In this document: one piece after another, positions 10,680 through 21,104 of the stretch
Position numbering within the stretch: position 1 is the stretch's first letter
Layout of the letters: every line of letters starts with the position of its first letter
Assembly: GCF_907164915.1 (NCBI RefSeq)
Contig: NC_061863.1
Span: 38,661,382 to 38,725,381 of the forward strand
Source: Impatiens glandulifera
Lineage: Eukaryota; Streptophyta; Magnoliopsida; Ericales; Balsaminaceae
DNA length: 64,000 bases
Direction: 5' to 3'
Notes under the pieces: model-generated
The model's database searches: none
Told to the model about the DNA's origin: nothing
What the model saw: the letters and a program-made list of their open reading frames with translations, nothing else
Made by a program: the position numbers and the translations under genes

Positions 10680-12966
10680 TGTTGGGTCAAATTATTTTGA
10701 CTAAGTGTTGAAATAGTTTGACTATTGGGATTTTCATGATGAAATGATTTATGCGTTTTGATGCAGGTGTATCGAAATCATATTTTATGAGACTTGGTTC
10801 TAATGAGGCTCATTAGACCGATTTGGCATTAGATGCACAAAATTAGACGTGTAGTCTAATTCGTGGAGTTAGACGTGCAGTCTAATGGATTCCGTAATTA
10901 GACGTACAGTCTAATACCTTTGGGATTAGACGTGCAGTCTAACTCAGTGGAGTTAGACGTGCTGTCTAATGTATACGGAATTAGACGTGCAGTCTAACTT
11001 AGTGGAGTTAGACACGCAGTCTAATGTATACGGAATTAGACATGTAGTCTAACTCAGTGGAGTTAGACGTGCAGTCTAATGTATACGGAATTAGACGTGC
11101 AGTCTAACTCAGTGGAGTGAGACGTGCAGTCTAATGTATACGGAATTAGACATGCAGTCTAACTTAGTGGAGTTAGACGTGCAATCTAATGTATACGGAA
11201 TTAGACGTGCAGTCTAACTCAGTGAAGTTAGACGTGCAGTTTAATGTATACGGAATTAGACATGCAGTCTAACTTAGTGGAGTTAGACGTGCAGTCTAAT
11301 GTATACGGAATTAGACGTGCAGTCTAACTCAATGGAGTTAGACGTGCAGTCTAACTCAATGAAGTTAGACGTGCAGTCTAACTCAATGGAGTTAGACGTG
11401 CAGTCTAACTCAATGGAGTTAGACGTGCAGTCTAATATATTTGGAATTAGACGTGCAGTCTAACTCCGTATACATTTCAGTCTATTGGATTGTAAAAGTT
11501 AGACGTAAGTCTAACTCCTTTAGAAAAGTCTGAAGTTGAACCGTAATTAGACGTGCAGTCTAATTCGTGGAGTTAGACGTGCAGTCTAATAAATTGTGAA
11601 AGTTAGACGTAAGTCTAACTCCTTCAGACAAGTCTGAAGTTGAACCGTAATTAGACGTGCAGTCTAACTCGTGGAGTTAGACATACAGTCTAATAGATTG
11701 TGAAAGTTAGACGTAAGTCTAACTCCTTCAGACAAGTCTGAAGTTGAACCGTAATTAGACGTGCAGTCTAACTCGTGGAGTTAGACGTGCTGTCTAACTT
11801 GTGGAGTTAGACGTGTAGTCTAATAGATTGTAAAAGTTAGACGCAAGTCTAACTCTTTTAGACAAGTCTAAAGTAGAACCGGAATTAGACGTGTAGTCTA
11901 ACTCAGTGGAGTTAGACGTGCAGTCTAATGGTTAGTGAAAGTTAGACGTAAGTCTAACTCCTTCAGATTAGTCTGAAGTGATTGTAATTAGACGTAAGTC
12001 TAATCCCATTAGACCAGGCGGTCTAATGGATTCTACTCTTAGAAGGGGATGTTTGATTTCATTAGACGAGGTCGTCTAACTGAAATACGTCTAATGCTAA
12101 GCTTAAACAGTATGCTTGAAGCTAGCACCCGCCTACTTACGTGCTATAGCTGTACACTACTCCTGCTCCACTTTCTATTGAAGATTAGTACGACAACTAT
12201 ATGCAACCAACCAACGAATGTCACGTAAAAGAATTTCCCTCATATTACTTATTTTGCAGGTACATCTCTAATGGAATATTCGGCGCACTACCAGTTATTG
12301 TACGGCCATGATCCTTTTGCTCAGAACCTGCTGTGTACTGTGGAGGCTTTCCAATGGAAGAGTGCCACGTATCATTCTAAAGATTCGACCGTTAGTCTCT
12401 GCCCAATATATATCAAATCCTAAGAACAACAGACAAACAACCAGTCATTCGAACAACTGAGAGAAATACTATATGAGAAGAACTATTGAGAAATCAAGCA
12501 TTTGAATACTCATACTGTGAAGCTGCTTTCCTAATTGTACTGTGTGTGAATCAAGAGAGAGCTAGAATCAAATAACACCTTTAGCTGAGTGATATTCTTC
12601 ATGTTGTAAATTGAACAGAGTGTGTTCTGTTTAATAGTTAGCTAAGTGTGTGCAAATTGTATTTGATTCTAATAATATTATAGTGAATCCTTCCGGTGGT
12701 TGGAAGAAGGGGTGACGTAGGAGAGTTTCTCCGAACATCCATAAATAAACTACTTTGTTCTTTCATTATTGTCATCTTTTCATTCTTCATCTTGAGATTC
12801 AAACCCAAGTAAACAATTCCTCCTTGAATCTGTTTCAAGTGTTTGCAAGGGTTTGCGTAGAATAGAAAGCGAATTAAATCCTTAACAAGATTTTTTTCAA
12901 ACCGTTTTTCATAAGCCTTCATCAATAGCCAGACCCCCGTCTCTATCGATAAAGCCAATTCTATCA
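10680..12966 (+). repeat. Copia-A 3' LTR (2287 bp)
   Basis: Same start and end as the 5' LTR, about 600 bp longer. It keeps a ~150-bp segment after the start (ATGATGAAATGATTTATGCG...) that the 5' copy lost, and a longer palindromic array. Ends CCAATTCTATCA, followed by the TSD TTTTC. Confidence 0.9.
10840..12080. repeat. Palindromic TTAGAC/GTCTAA array in 3' LTR
   Basis: About 1.2 kb of 27-28-bp units on TTAGACGTGCAGTCTAA, alternating ACTCAGTGGAG and ATGTATACGGA spacers to about 11465, then the ~120-bp higher-order unit to about 12000. It has clearly more units than the 5' LTR array. Confidence 0.9.
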
Positions 12967-14196
12967 TTTTCCTTGGAACATTTAAGCAAAAAGTTGAAAT
13001 TACTGGTTCCCTGTTTGAGTTCAAACTACCCCAAGAAGTTGAGGAAAATTGTGTAAAGTCATGGAAGAATGTCATAGTGGGCAACTTCATCAAAAGAAAC
13101 AAGGTACCATTTCTAGTAACCAAAAAAACTCTAATGGAACAATGGGGGAAAATGGTCTAGAAAAGGTAACATCAAACATTCATGACTTGTACTTTCTAAA
13201 ATTCAAAAAATGATTAGATCTCGAAAGTATTCTGATCAACATGCACACATTTGTTCGGAAAAACTACATGAAACTCGAAAAATGAACAGAAGGTATGAAC
13301 CTCTTCAGCAAGCCCAAAGAAACTGCACAAATCTGGTTCCAATTGCGCAACATCCCTCCCCACATGTATAACCCTGAAGCAATAAGTCACTTTGCGAGCC
13401 TATTGGGGAGTCCACTCTACATGGACCCAACTACAGAAAAATGTGAGCATATGACTTATGCTAGGATGTGCATTGAGATACACCCGAGATCAAGTTTTCC
13501 ACACCAGATGAGGATAATGGATAGAAAATGTGAACCCACAATTATGAGAATCTCATATGAGTGGAGGCCGAGTAGATTGTTTGACTGTAATACTTACAAA
13601 CATTTTTGTTACAAGTGCCTGGAAATGATTGAAGAAGAAAGGAAGAAGAAGATCGATAAAGAGACAAAGACAGAGACAAAAAAGAAACAGAAAGAAGAAC
13701 AAGAAAGGTTGGAAAAGGAAAAGATTGAGAATGAAAGGCAGAAAGAAGTTACTAAAGAATCACTATTGAGTAAGTAGAAGGATCAAGATAAGAAAGGAAT
13801 TTCATAATAGGGTTTTGAAGAATAGGGTAATGAAGATAAAGTGGTAAGAAATTCAGAATCAAAGGCTGAGAATGAAGAGGTAACAAAGAAACTTGAACTG
13901 GAAGCAAGAATTAATACCGAAGAGGTTGTGGAAAGGGAAAGCGTGGGAGAAAGCAAGAAAGGGGAAGTGGGTGAAGGAAATGGGAAAGATAAAGAAGAGG
14001 CAGCTGAATCGGTTGAAACTGTACAATCTCCAATTCAAAAGAAAGTTGACCAGAGAAACACAAAAATCCCAAAACAGCAAGGTAAACAAATTAAGGAAAA
14101 TACAATTCCTTATAGCCCTGCTATATGGGAAAAATAGAAAGGAAGAAAAGGTAAAGGAAGGGGAAGTAAAGCCACAACATCTTCTTTTTATTAACG
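12967..14196 (+). pseudogene. LINE ORF1, DUF4283-like part (broken)
   Basis: Continues ORF1 across the Copia-A insertion. The reading LFEFKLPQEVEENCVKSW, then KNVIVGNF, is the DUF4283 domain of plant L1 ORF1/Gag-like proteins. A frame break follows at about 13155. From 13295 QIWFQLRNIPPHMYNPEAI, LYMDPTTE and ARMCIEI are the next conserved DUF4283 motifs. A degenerate Cys/His segment (FCYKCLEM, ~13608) stands where a CCHC knuckle is usual. A long Lys/Glu-rich tail (13630-14135) is broken at 13775 (TAG) and 14135 (TAG). The known role of the family is binding LINE RNA in the retrotransposition particle. This copy is inactive. Confidence 0.82.
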
Positions 14197-14201
14197 AACT
14201 T

Positions 14202-15506
14202 TGATAGAAAAATTAAGTAAGTTAATTTTCAAACCGGCCACGCATTACAAGTTTTGAATATTTATTCTAAATAATCAAAAAGGGAGAAATTGATAGAAAA
14301 ATTAAGTAAGTTAATTTTGTGGAACCGGTCAGATGAACTAAACAGTTGTTAACTTTCATGTACAGGTACAGATCAAAACCGTATGAACCGGTTGGCGTAT
14401 CAAAATCGGTTGCTGCTATACTTCAAAGAAACCAGTTCCAAGTGATCAAGATAAAGATCAGAGGAACCAGTTTTCACTTTCTCAAGCAACCGGTCAGTAG
14501 AGACAAAAGCTTACATATCAGCCGGATCATACAGCACAAGACACAAAAACCGGAAGATTCAAACTTCAAGAGTGACGCACCATGACGAAAGAAACGTGTC
14601 TTGAAAGAATAAAAGAAGATCAGATCCGATCGGAAGCATGCGAGGAAAGCAATGATGCTTTATTGATCCGAAGTTGACAACCTGAGGTGGATGTCCAGCA
14701 CGTGTCAAAATCTGAAAACCGATTATGTCATCTTCTGCTCAGAGCTTCCTGCATGACTGCCAGGTGTTGAGGAAGGTGAAGCGTGCAAGCAACCTTTCTG
14801 CACCGGCGTGATAACGATCAACCAATCCAAAGGAGAGAGAAGAAAAGTGACCGTTAGCTCTTCTCAGCTATAAAAGGAAGACGAAACGTCTTCATTAAAT
14901 GCGAATTGATCAAGCAAGAAAATCATTCAATACAATTCAAGTGATAAGATTCTAGAGAGATAAACTTGTATATTCAAAACCGGTGTGTCTAAAACCGGAA
15001 GCTTTCTATATTGTGTTGTGTTGAGTTGTTGTATTAGATCAAAGAGTGAGCTTTGGTGTAACCGGCGAGTAGCGAAGTTGGGCTCGACCGGAGGTATTGT
15101 GTTAACTATAAAAGTTAGTGGAGATCCTTCTCATAATCTGAGAAGAAGGGGTGACGTAGGAGAGTTTGCTCTGAACATCCATAAAAATCCTTGTCTCGTG
15201 TTCTTTCGTTGCTTTCATTATTTACTTTACCTAACCTCAAACAAATCATACGCCTTAAACCGGTCACTCATATCCATAAAACCGACTCCTCCTAAAACAT
15301 CATCTAAAGTCGCATACGTTGCTTCAAACTGAAACAGACATTTCCGCCCTTGAACCCGGTTCAAGAGTCTGTGACAGTTTGTGCAGTGCTGAGAACGGTT
15401 TTAGTCTCTCACCGGACTATCACCAAAGAGTTGTGTGTGTTGTAAGCGGCCACCCTTCCAAAACCGGAAACACCCCGGTCCTCCAAGGGCGTCCCTGATC
15501 CTAACA
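14202..15506 (+). repeat. Copia-C 5' LTR (1305 bp)
   Basis: Begins TGATAGAAAAATTAAGTAAG and ends GATCCTAACA. At 14291 the LTR start sequence occurs again, preceded by a PPT-like AAAAAGGGAGAAAT. The first 89 bp are thus a duplicate of the PPT/LTR junction now included in the LTR. Contains many ACCGGTT/AACCGG motifs and the conserved GGGGTGACGTAG block. Confidence 0.9.
14868..14877 (+). promoter_or_regulatory. Copia-C LTR TATA box
   Basis: CTATAAAAGG in the middle of the LTR; the identical site in the 3' LTR is 16658-16667. Transcription of the element would start about 30 bp downstream. Confidence 0.65.
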
Positions 15507-15508
15507 AG

Positions 15509-15520
15509 TGGTATCAGATG
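15509..15520 (+). other. Copia-C primer-binding site
   Basis: TGGTATCAGATG right after the LTR end. It matches the first ten bases of the initiator Met-tRNA PBS TGGTATCAGAGC. Confidence 0.8.
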
Positions 15521-15531
15521 AACTTAACCAG

Positions 15532-15765
15532 CGGAAGAGAAGGGCAACTGAAGGCTCAACCGCAACTCCAAGCTTCAGACAAATTATTGCTCCACCGCCT
15601 CCTCCACCGAAACCAGTCTGTGCTAGTTTTAGGTTCAAGAAAAAGGGTACCGGTCACTCAAGTGTATAGGCCGGAATGCTGATTGACGCTGCAAGACGCG
15701 AAAGGGAGTGGAAGGCAAGAGAAGAGGAAGAAAGAAGACAGTTTGAGAAAGAACTGGAAAAGTAG
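15532..15765 (+). pseudogene. C-terminal remnant of an env-position-type ORF
   Basis: A frame open from the PBS side encodes a basic start (RKRRATEG), a proline run (APPPPPKP), a basic FRFKKKG and, after one TAG at about 15667, a highly charged helix (REREWKAREEEERRQFEKEL) ending at TAG 15763-15765. Its position directly upstream of the PPT and its composition match the C-terminal regions of the long ORFs in Copia-A and Copia-B. Residue-level similarity is too low to be certain. I read it as what is left after an internal deletion removed gag, pol and most of the ORF. A 22-base A run (15893-15914) follows in the untranslated part. Confidence 0.4.
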
Positions 15766-15977
15766 CTTCACAAGGGGGGACCATCCAAACCTTAATATTT
15801 TCTGTTCTTTCAAAACAATTTGTGTTTAAACTATGTTTCTGAACTTGGCTACTTTATCATATTTATCTCCTCAAGTTTACACATTTATTTCTAAAAAAAA
15901 AAAAAAAAAAAAAATCAAACTCATGTTTTTCAAACCGGCCACTCATTACAAGTTTTGAATATTTATTCTAAATAATC

Positions 15978-15991
15978 AAAAAGGGAGAAAT
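15978..15991 (+). other. Copia-C polypurine tract
   Basis: AAAAAGGGAGAAAT before the 3' LTR start at 15992. The same PPT sequence recurs 89 bp later inside the LTR, and at the corresponding place in the 5' LTR. Confidence 0.85.
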
Positions 15992-17296
15992 TGATAGAAA
16001 AATTAAGTAAGTTAATTTTCAAACCGGCCACGCATTACAAGTTTTGAATATTTATTCTAAATAATCAAAAAGGGAGAAATTGATAGAAAAATTAAGTAAG
16101 TTAATTTTGTGGAACCGGCCAGATGAACTAAACAGTTGTTAATTTTCATGTGCAGGTACAGATCAAAACCGTATGAACCGGTTGGCGTATCAAAATCGGT
16201 TGCTGCTATACTTCAAAGAAACCAGTTCCAAGTGATCAAGATAAAGATCAGAGGAACCGGTTTTCACTTTCTCAAGCAACCGGTCAGCAGAGACAAAAGC
16301 TTACATATCAGCCGGATCATACAGCACAAGACACAAAAACCGGAAGATTCAAACTTCAAGAGTGACGCACCATGACGAAAGAAACGTGTCTTGAAAGAAT
16401 AAAAGAAGATCAGATCCGATCAGAAGCATGCGAGGAAAGCAATGATGCTTTATTGATCCGAAGTTGACAACCTGAGGTGGATGTCCAGCACGTGTCCAAA
16501 TCTGAAAACCGATTATGTCATCTTCTGCTCAGAGCTTCCTGCATGACTGCTAGGTGTTGAGGAAGGTGAAGCGTGCAAGCAACCTTTCTGCACCGGCGTG
16601 ATAACGATCAACCAATCCAAAGGAGAGAGAAGAAAAGTGACCGTTAGCTCTTCTCAGCTATAAAAGGAAGACGAAACGTCTTCATTAAATGCGAATCGAT
16701 CAAGCAAGAAAATCATTCAATACAATTCAAGTGATAAGATTCTAGAGAGATAAACTTGTATATTCAAAACCGGTGTGTCTAAAACCGGAAGCTTTCTATA
16801 TTGTGTTGTGTTGAGTTGTTGTATTAGATCAAAGAGTGAGCTTTGGTGTAACTGGCGAGTAGCGAAGTTGGGCTCGACCAGAGGTATTGTGTTAACTATA
16901 AAAGTTAGTGGAGATCCTTCTCATAATCTGAGAAGAAGGGGTGACGTAGGAGAGTTTGCTCCGAACATCCATAAAAATCCTTGTCTCGTGTTCTTTCGTT
17001 GCTTTCATTATTTACTTTACCTAACCTCAAACAAATCATACGCCTTAAACCGGTCACTCATATCCATAAAACCGACTCCTCCTAAAACATCATCTAAAGT
17101 CGCATACGTTGCTTCAAATTGAAACAGACATTTCCGCCCTTGAACCCGGTTCAAGAGTCTGTGACAGTTTGTGCAGTGCTGAGAACGGTTTTAGTCTCTC
17201 ACCGGACTATCACCAAAGAGTTGTGTGTGTTGTAAGCGGCCACCCTTCCGAAACCTGAAACACCCCGGTCCTCCAAGGGCGTCCCCGATCCTAACA
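15992..17296 (+). repeat. Copia-C 3' LTR (1305 bp)
   Basis: Same length as the 5' LTR with few substitutions (for example GGTCAGATG versus GGCCAGATG after the second start). TATA box at 16658-16667. Ends CCCCGATCCTAACA, then the TSD AACTT. Confidence 0.92.
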
Positions 17297-17301
17297 AACT
17301 T

Positions 17302-20300
17302 AATGACATAGAATATTAGAGGGTTAAATGACCCTATAAAAAGAAGATAAGTTAGAAGATTAACATAAAGGAATGAAGTCACAGTATTTGGAATTATTGA
17401 AACAAAAGTTAGACAAAGTCAAATAGAGAATGTTTCCTAGGGTTGCTTCAAAGAAGAATGATAATTTATTCATAACTCTGATGGGGTTAAAAGCAGAATC
17501 TGGGTAGGATGGGATAAAAGAAGGGTTGAAGTCAAGAAAATTTTTGAAAGCAAGCAAGTTATTTTGACAGAGGTTATCAATCTGGTGACAAGGGTAAAAA
17601 TATTTTTTGCGGTAGTCTATGCAAGCATCTCTGGGACAGAGAGGAAGACACTTTGGAATGATTTGAGAAGAAGCATTATGGACGACGAACCTTGAGTTAT
17701 TATGGGAGATTTTAACGTTACAAGATTTAGAAATTAAAGAGAGCCTGAGACAGACATAACACAAGACATGCAGGATTTCAATGAATGTATTCGAGACATA
17801 AGCTGCATTGATCCGTCTTCCTCAGGTAATCTATTTTTATGGTCAACTACAAGAGGGGAAGACAACATGAGAAAGAGCAGAATTGATAGAGGCCTAGTGA
17901 ATGAAAAATGGATGGAGATTTACCTAAGAAGCCAAATCAAGGTTTTGCAACCAGGTATCTCTGATCACTACCCTTTGAAATTCTTTTCGGAGAAGGAGGA
18001 AAAACAGAAATGACCCTTTAAGTTCTTCAACTTTTGGATGAAAGATGAAGAATTTAATGAAATGCTTAATGAAACTTGGAACATCAGAATTAATGGAACA
18101 AAGATGTTCAGAGTTAGTGAGAAACTAAGATTACTGAAAGGGAAGCTGAATAAGCTAGACAGGAAAAAATATAGTGGGATTTCTAAAAGAGTAGAGGAAG
18201 CTAGAACAAAACTGGAGGAAATACAAAGTAAGGCACTAAGAGCCCCAAATATACCTTATAACAGGAAAGAGGAAAAAAAGGCTCTTATGTAATTCAGAGA
18301 CCTCTATTCTAAAGAGAAAAGTTTTGCTAAGCAAAAATCTAGAGAAAATTGGATTTCATTAGGAGACAAGAATACTTCTTTCTTCTATAAAAAAATGTTC
18401 ATCAAGAAATTTCAGAAATCAGGTCCTAAGGCTCACAAACTCAAATTGAGATGTTTTATAGGGACAAAAAGAAGTTCATGAGGAAGCAATAAGTTTCTAC
18501 AAAGAGCTGATTGGAACAGAAATGAGCACAATAATAGAGGACAACCGAAGATTGCTTCACAGATTGTGCAAAGGAAAATCAATGAAGAAAATGGTAACCA
18601 ATTGATTACAAGAGTTAGTTTGGAAGAAGTTAGAAAAGCTGTGTTTTCGATGAAAGAGGATAAAATCCCAAGACCAGATGGTTTCAACGCGAACTTATTC
18701 AAAGAAAACTGGGAAAATAGTGGGTAAAGATGTAAGCGAAAGGGTTTTGGAATTCTTCCAAAACAGGAAAATGTTGAAACAATGGAATGTCACAATGTTG
18801 AATTTGATTCCTAAGAATTCAATTCCAGAAAAATTCAAGACTTTCATCCTATTTCATGCTGCAATGTTATTTACAAAATTATTTCAAAAATTATTTCGCA
18901 ACTTTTGAAAACAGTTATTGATAAGCTTGTAGGATTAGGGCAATCGACATTTATTCCTAAACGCTCTATTTCCCATAACATATTATTCATGCAGATCTTA
19001 TTGAATGGATATGGCAAGAAAAACATATCGCCATGTGTGACTTTCAAAATTAACATTAGAAAAGCTTTTGACTCGATTAGATGAGGATCAATCCACGAAT
19101 TCCTCCTTGCTACAGGTTTTCCAATTATTTTCATTGATTGGATTATACAATGTGTTTCTACTCCTCACTTTGTTGTGAGCGTGAATGGTATTCATGGAGG
19201 TTTTTTCAAGGGTGAAAGGGGAGTAAGGAAAGGAGACCCTATATCTCCTTACCTATTCGTCTTAATAATGGAAATTCTTGACTGCATTTTAAAAATGCTT
19301 ATGAGAAGTCATCATTTCAAATTTCACCCATACTGCAAAGAAGAAGCAATAACCCATATATGTTTTGCAGATGATCTATTTTTTGTGGCTTATACGGATG
19401 TTAAATTTGTTAGTATAATCAAAGAAGCTCTAATAATATTTTCGAGTATTACCTGTTTATACATCAATGAGGACAAAATTCAGGATTTCTATGGAGGGGT
19501 TAATGAAGAAAGGAAAGAAAACATATTCAATATTATGGGAATCAAGGAAGGTGAACTACCAGTGAAATACCTTGGAGTACCCCTGTCATCAAAACAACTC
19601 CGATATAATCACTTTAGACAACTAGTAGAAAAGGCTAGAAATTATGTCCTAGGTTGGGCTACGAAAAAACTGTCTTATGCAAGTAGAATTGAGCTCGTTA
19701 AAAAAGTCATATTTGGAATTATTGGCTACTAGGCACAACAAATAGTCATCCCAAAGAAAGTAATGGCTGAACTCGATAGAATCATTAGATTATATCTGGG
19801 GAACACAAGGCAGAGGAGGAAAAAAAGTCAAATAGGAAGATGTTTGCACTCCCATAGAAGAAGGCAGACTAGTAATAAAAAGTTATGTTGAATGGAACAA
19901 AGCCCTCACTATCAGGAGCTTATGGGAGTTGGAACAAAACTCAGACTCCCTATGGGTCAAATGGGTGCATACAAAATATATGAAAGAAGAGCAGAGTATC
20001 TGGTCACGAAGCATCAATGAAAGAATGAAATGGTCATTGAAGAAAATCATAAAAACAAGAAAAGATGACTTTCAAATGGTGAAAACCACAATGAAAATGG
20101 AAGAGGGGTACTATTCTGGCATGATCCTTGGCTGGATAATATTCTCATTATATTAAAAGAAGAAATGCAAGGAAACAGAGTTAGAAGAGAATACATCAAG
20201 TACTCATTTAGAGACGTTTATGAAGGTAAATGTGATTCACTTTTGAGGCATATTCCAAAAGGTGATAGAATCCTAAACCTAATGAGGCAGAAGCAACTCA

Positions 20301-20949
20301 ATGAAAGTAATGATGAAATATGCTGGAAAACAGAAAGCAATGAGAAGTTTATTACAAGAAAGGCATGAGAAATGGTTAGAACAAGAAGACAGGAGGTAAA
20401 TAATGGCATAATGTGGTATGGTCTCCAAAGATTATTCCTCGTCACCAATTTATTCTCTGGCTGGTATACAGGAAAAGGTTGACACCAAAAGACAGAATTT
20501 GAAATTACATAAACATTCCTGATATCAACTATGTCCTATGTTCGGGAGTTGAGGAAAGCATAAACCATTTATTTGGGGATTTCTCTTTTGTAATACAAAT
20601 CTGGGGGATGTATGGTGCAAACATGAACATCATCAACTTTCCAGGAATATGGGAAGAAATCCAAGAGTGGATGAAGAATAAAGCAAAAGGAAGATCCTTC
20701 TATGTAAGTATGTTGAAATGCTATTTTGGAGTAGTAATCTACAATATCTGGAAAGAAAGAAATTCAAGATGTCACAGTGGAAGAAATAGAACCACTGAAG
20801 ATATTTGGAGAGATATAACTTCAGATGAAAATGCACTCATTCAATCCTGGAGAGGAATGGAAAGGAATGAAGAAAATAGAAAACTCTTCCAGATATGGGA
20901 TATTTCATTTGAGAAGGTCACAAGTAGAATAAAAGTAAAAACACTATAG
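17302..20949 (+). pseudogene. LINE ORF2: endonuclease and reverse transcriptase (broken)
   Basis: Order of domains: apurinic-type endonuclease with VIMGDFNV (~17698) and SDHYPL (~17956); linker (18040-18400); reverse transcriptase with FKINIRKAFDSI (~19040), GVRKGDPISPYLFVLIMEIL (~19220) and the catalytic FADDLFF (~19365); the post-RT motif ELPVKYLGVPLSS (~19550); and a zf-RVT-like C terminus with RHQFILWLVYRKRL (~20430) and VIYNIWKERNSR (~20730). In an active L1 it nicks target DNA and copies the LINE RNA into it. Here stops or shifts occur at about 17735, 18011, 18290, 18430-18720, 19082, 19730 and 20155, so it is dead. 5' end truncated or unreadable before ~17600. Confidence 0.88.
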
Positions 20950-21104
20950 GTGATAATTGATTGTTGTTGTTGGCTGTAATTCAATTATTGTTTCATTGTC
21001 AAATCTAGAAATTGTCTAGATCTAATCTTAAACTTTTGTATTTTTTCCCTCTTTTGGGATTTTTTTAATGAAATGGTACTAAGCTGTTTTCCCCCAGAAA
21101 AAAA
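20950..21104 (+). other. LINE 3' UTR and A-tail
   Basis: After the ORF2 stop: a T-rich stretch with TTTTGTATTTTTTCCC, then TTTTTTTAATGAAATGG and a final A run. This is the usual end of plant L1 copies; a related end is seen on the - strand at 23099-23160. Confidence 0.75.

Larger units (their letters stand above)
2584..12966 (+). mobile_element. Copia-A: pol-less Sirevirus-like LTR retrotransposon
   Basis: A complete 10.4-kb insertion bounded by TG...CA LTRs (TGTTGGGTCAAATT start, CTATCA end) and a perfect 5-bp target duplication TTTTC at 2579-2583 and 12967-12971. In order: 5' LTR, PBS resembling the initiator Met-tRNA complement, gag, a non-coding gap where pol should be, a TATA-like box, a long ORF in the env-like position, PPT and 3' LTR. 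No protease DSG, integrase, reverse transcriptase or RNase H motif is present, so it would need enzymes in trans, possibly from a Copia-B-like relative. The LTRs differ by substitutions and by array length, so the insertion is not very recent. Confidence 0.9.
14202..17296 (+). mobile_element. Copia-C: short non-autonomous LTR element, recent
   Basis: 3,095 bp with two 1305-bp LTRs (TGATAGAAAAATTAAG...CCTAACA), a TGGTATCAGATG primer site and only 485 bp internally. The perfect target duplication AACTT lies at 14197-14201 and 17297-17301. The LTRs differ at only a small number of positions by eye, so this is one of the youngest insertions here. It has no gag or pol; the internal part appears to keep only the last codons of an env-position-type ORF. 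Inserted between LINE ORF1 and ORF2. Confidence 0.9.
1438..21104 (+). mobile_element. L1-type LINE, decayed and split by two LTR-element insertions
   Basis: Three + strand pieces (about 1438-2583, 12967-14201 and 17297-21104) form one LINE: ORF1 with a DUF4283-like domain, then ORF2 with endonuclease and reverse transcriptase, then a 3' UTR ending in a short A run near 21104 (TTTTTTTAATGAAATGG then CCCCCAGAAAAAAA), typical of plant L1 tails. Copia-A separates the first two pieces and Copia-C the last two. Both insertions have 5-bp target duplications, and removing them rejoins the ORF1 reading. The 5' boundary and the LINE's own TSD could not be identified. Many stops and frameshifts make it an old, inactive copy. 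Confidence 0.8.

Noticed and set aside
2618..12080. CRISPR-like pattern: short palindromic repeats with spacers
   Set aside because: Spacers are themselves repeated and the context is a plant LTR element; this is a tandem repeat, not a CRISPR array.
14985..15332. 115-residue frame repeated at 16775-17122
   Set aside because: Lies wholly within the two Copia-C LTRs downstream of the TATA box; it spans the conserved leader block, with no ATG and no family resemblance.
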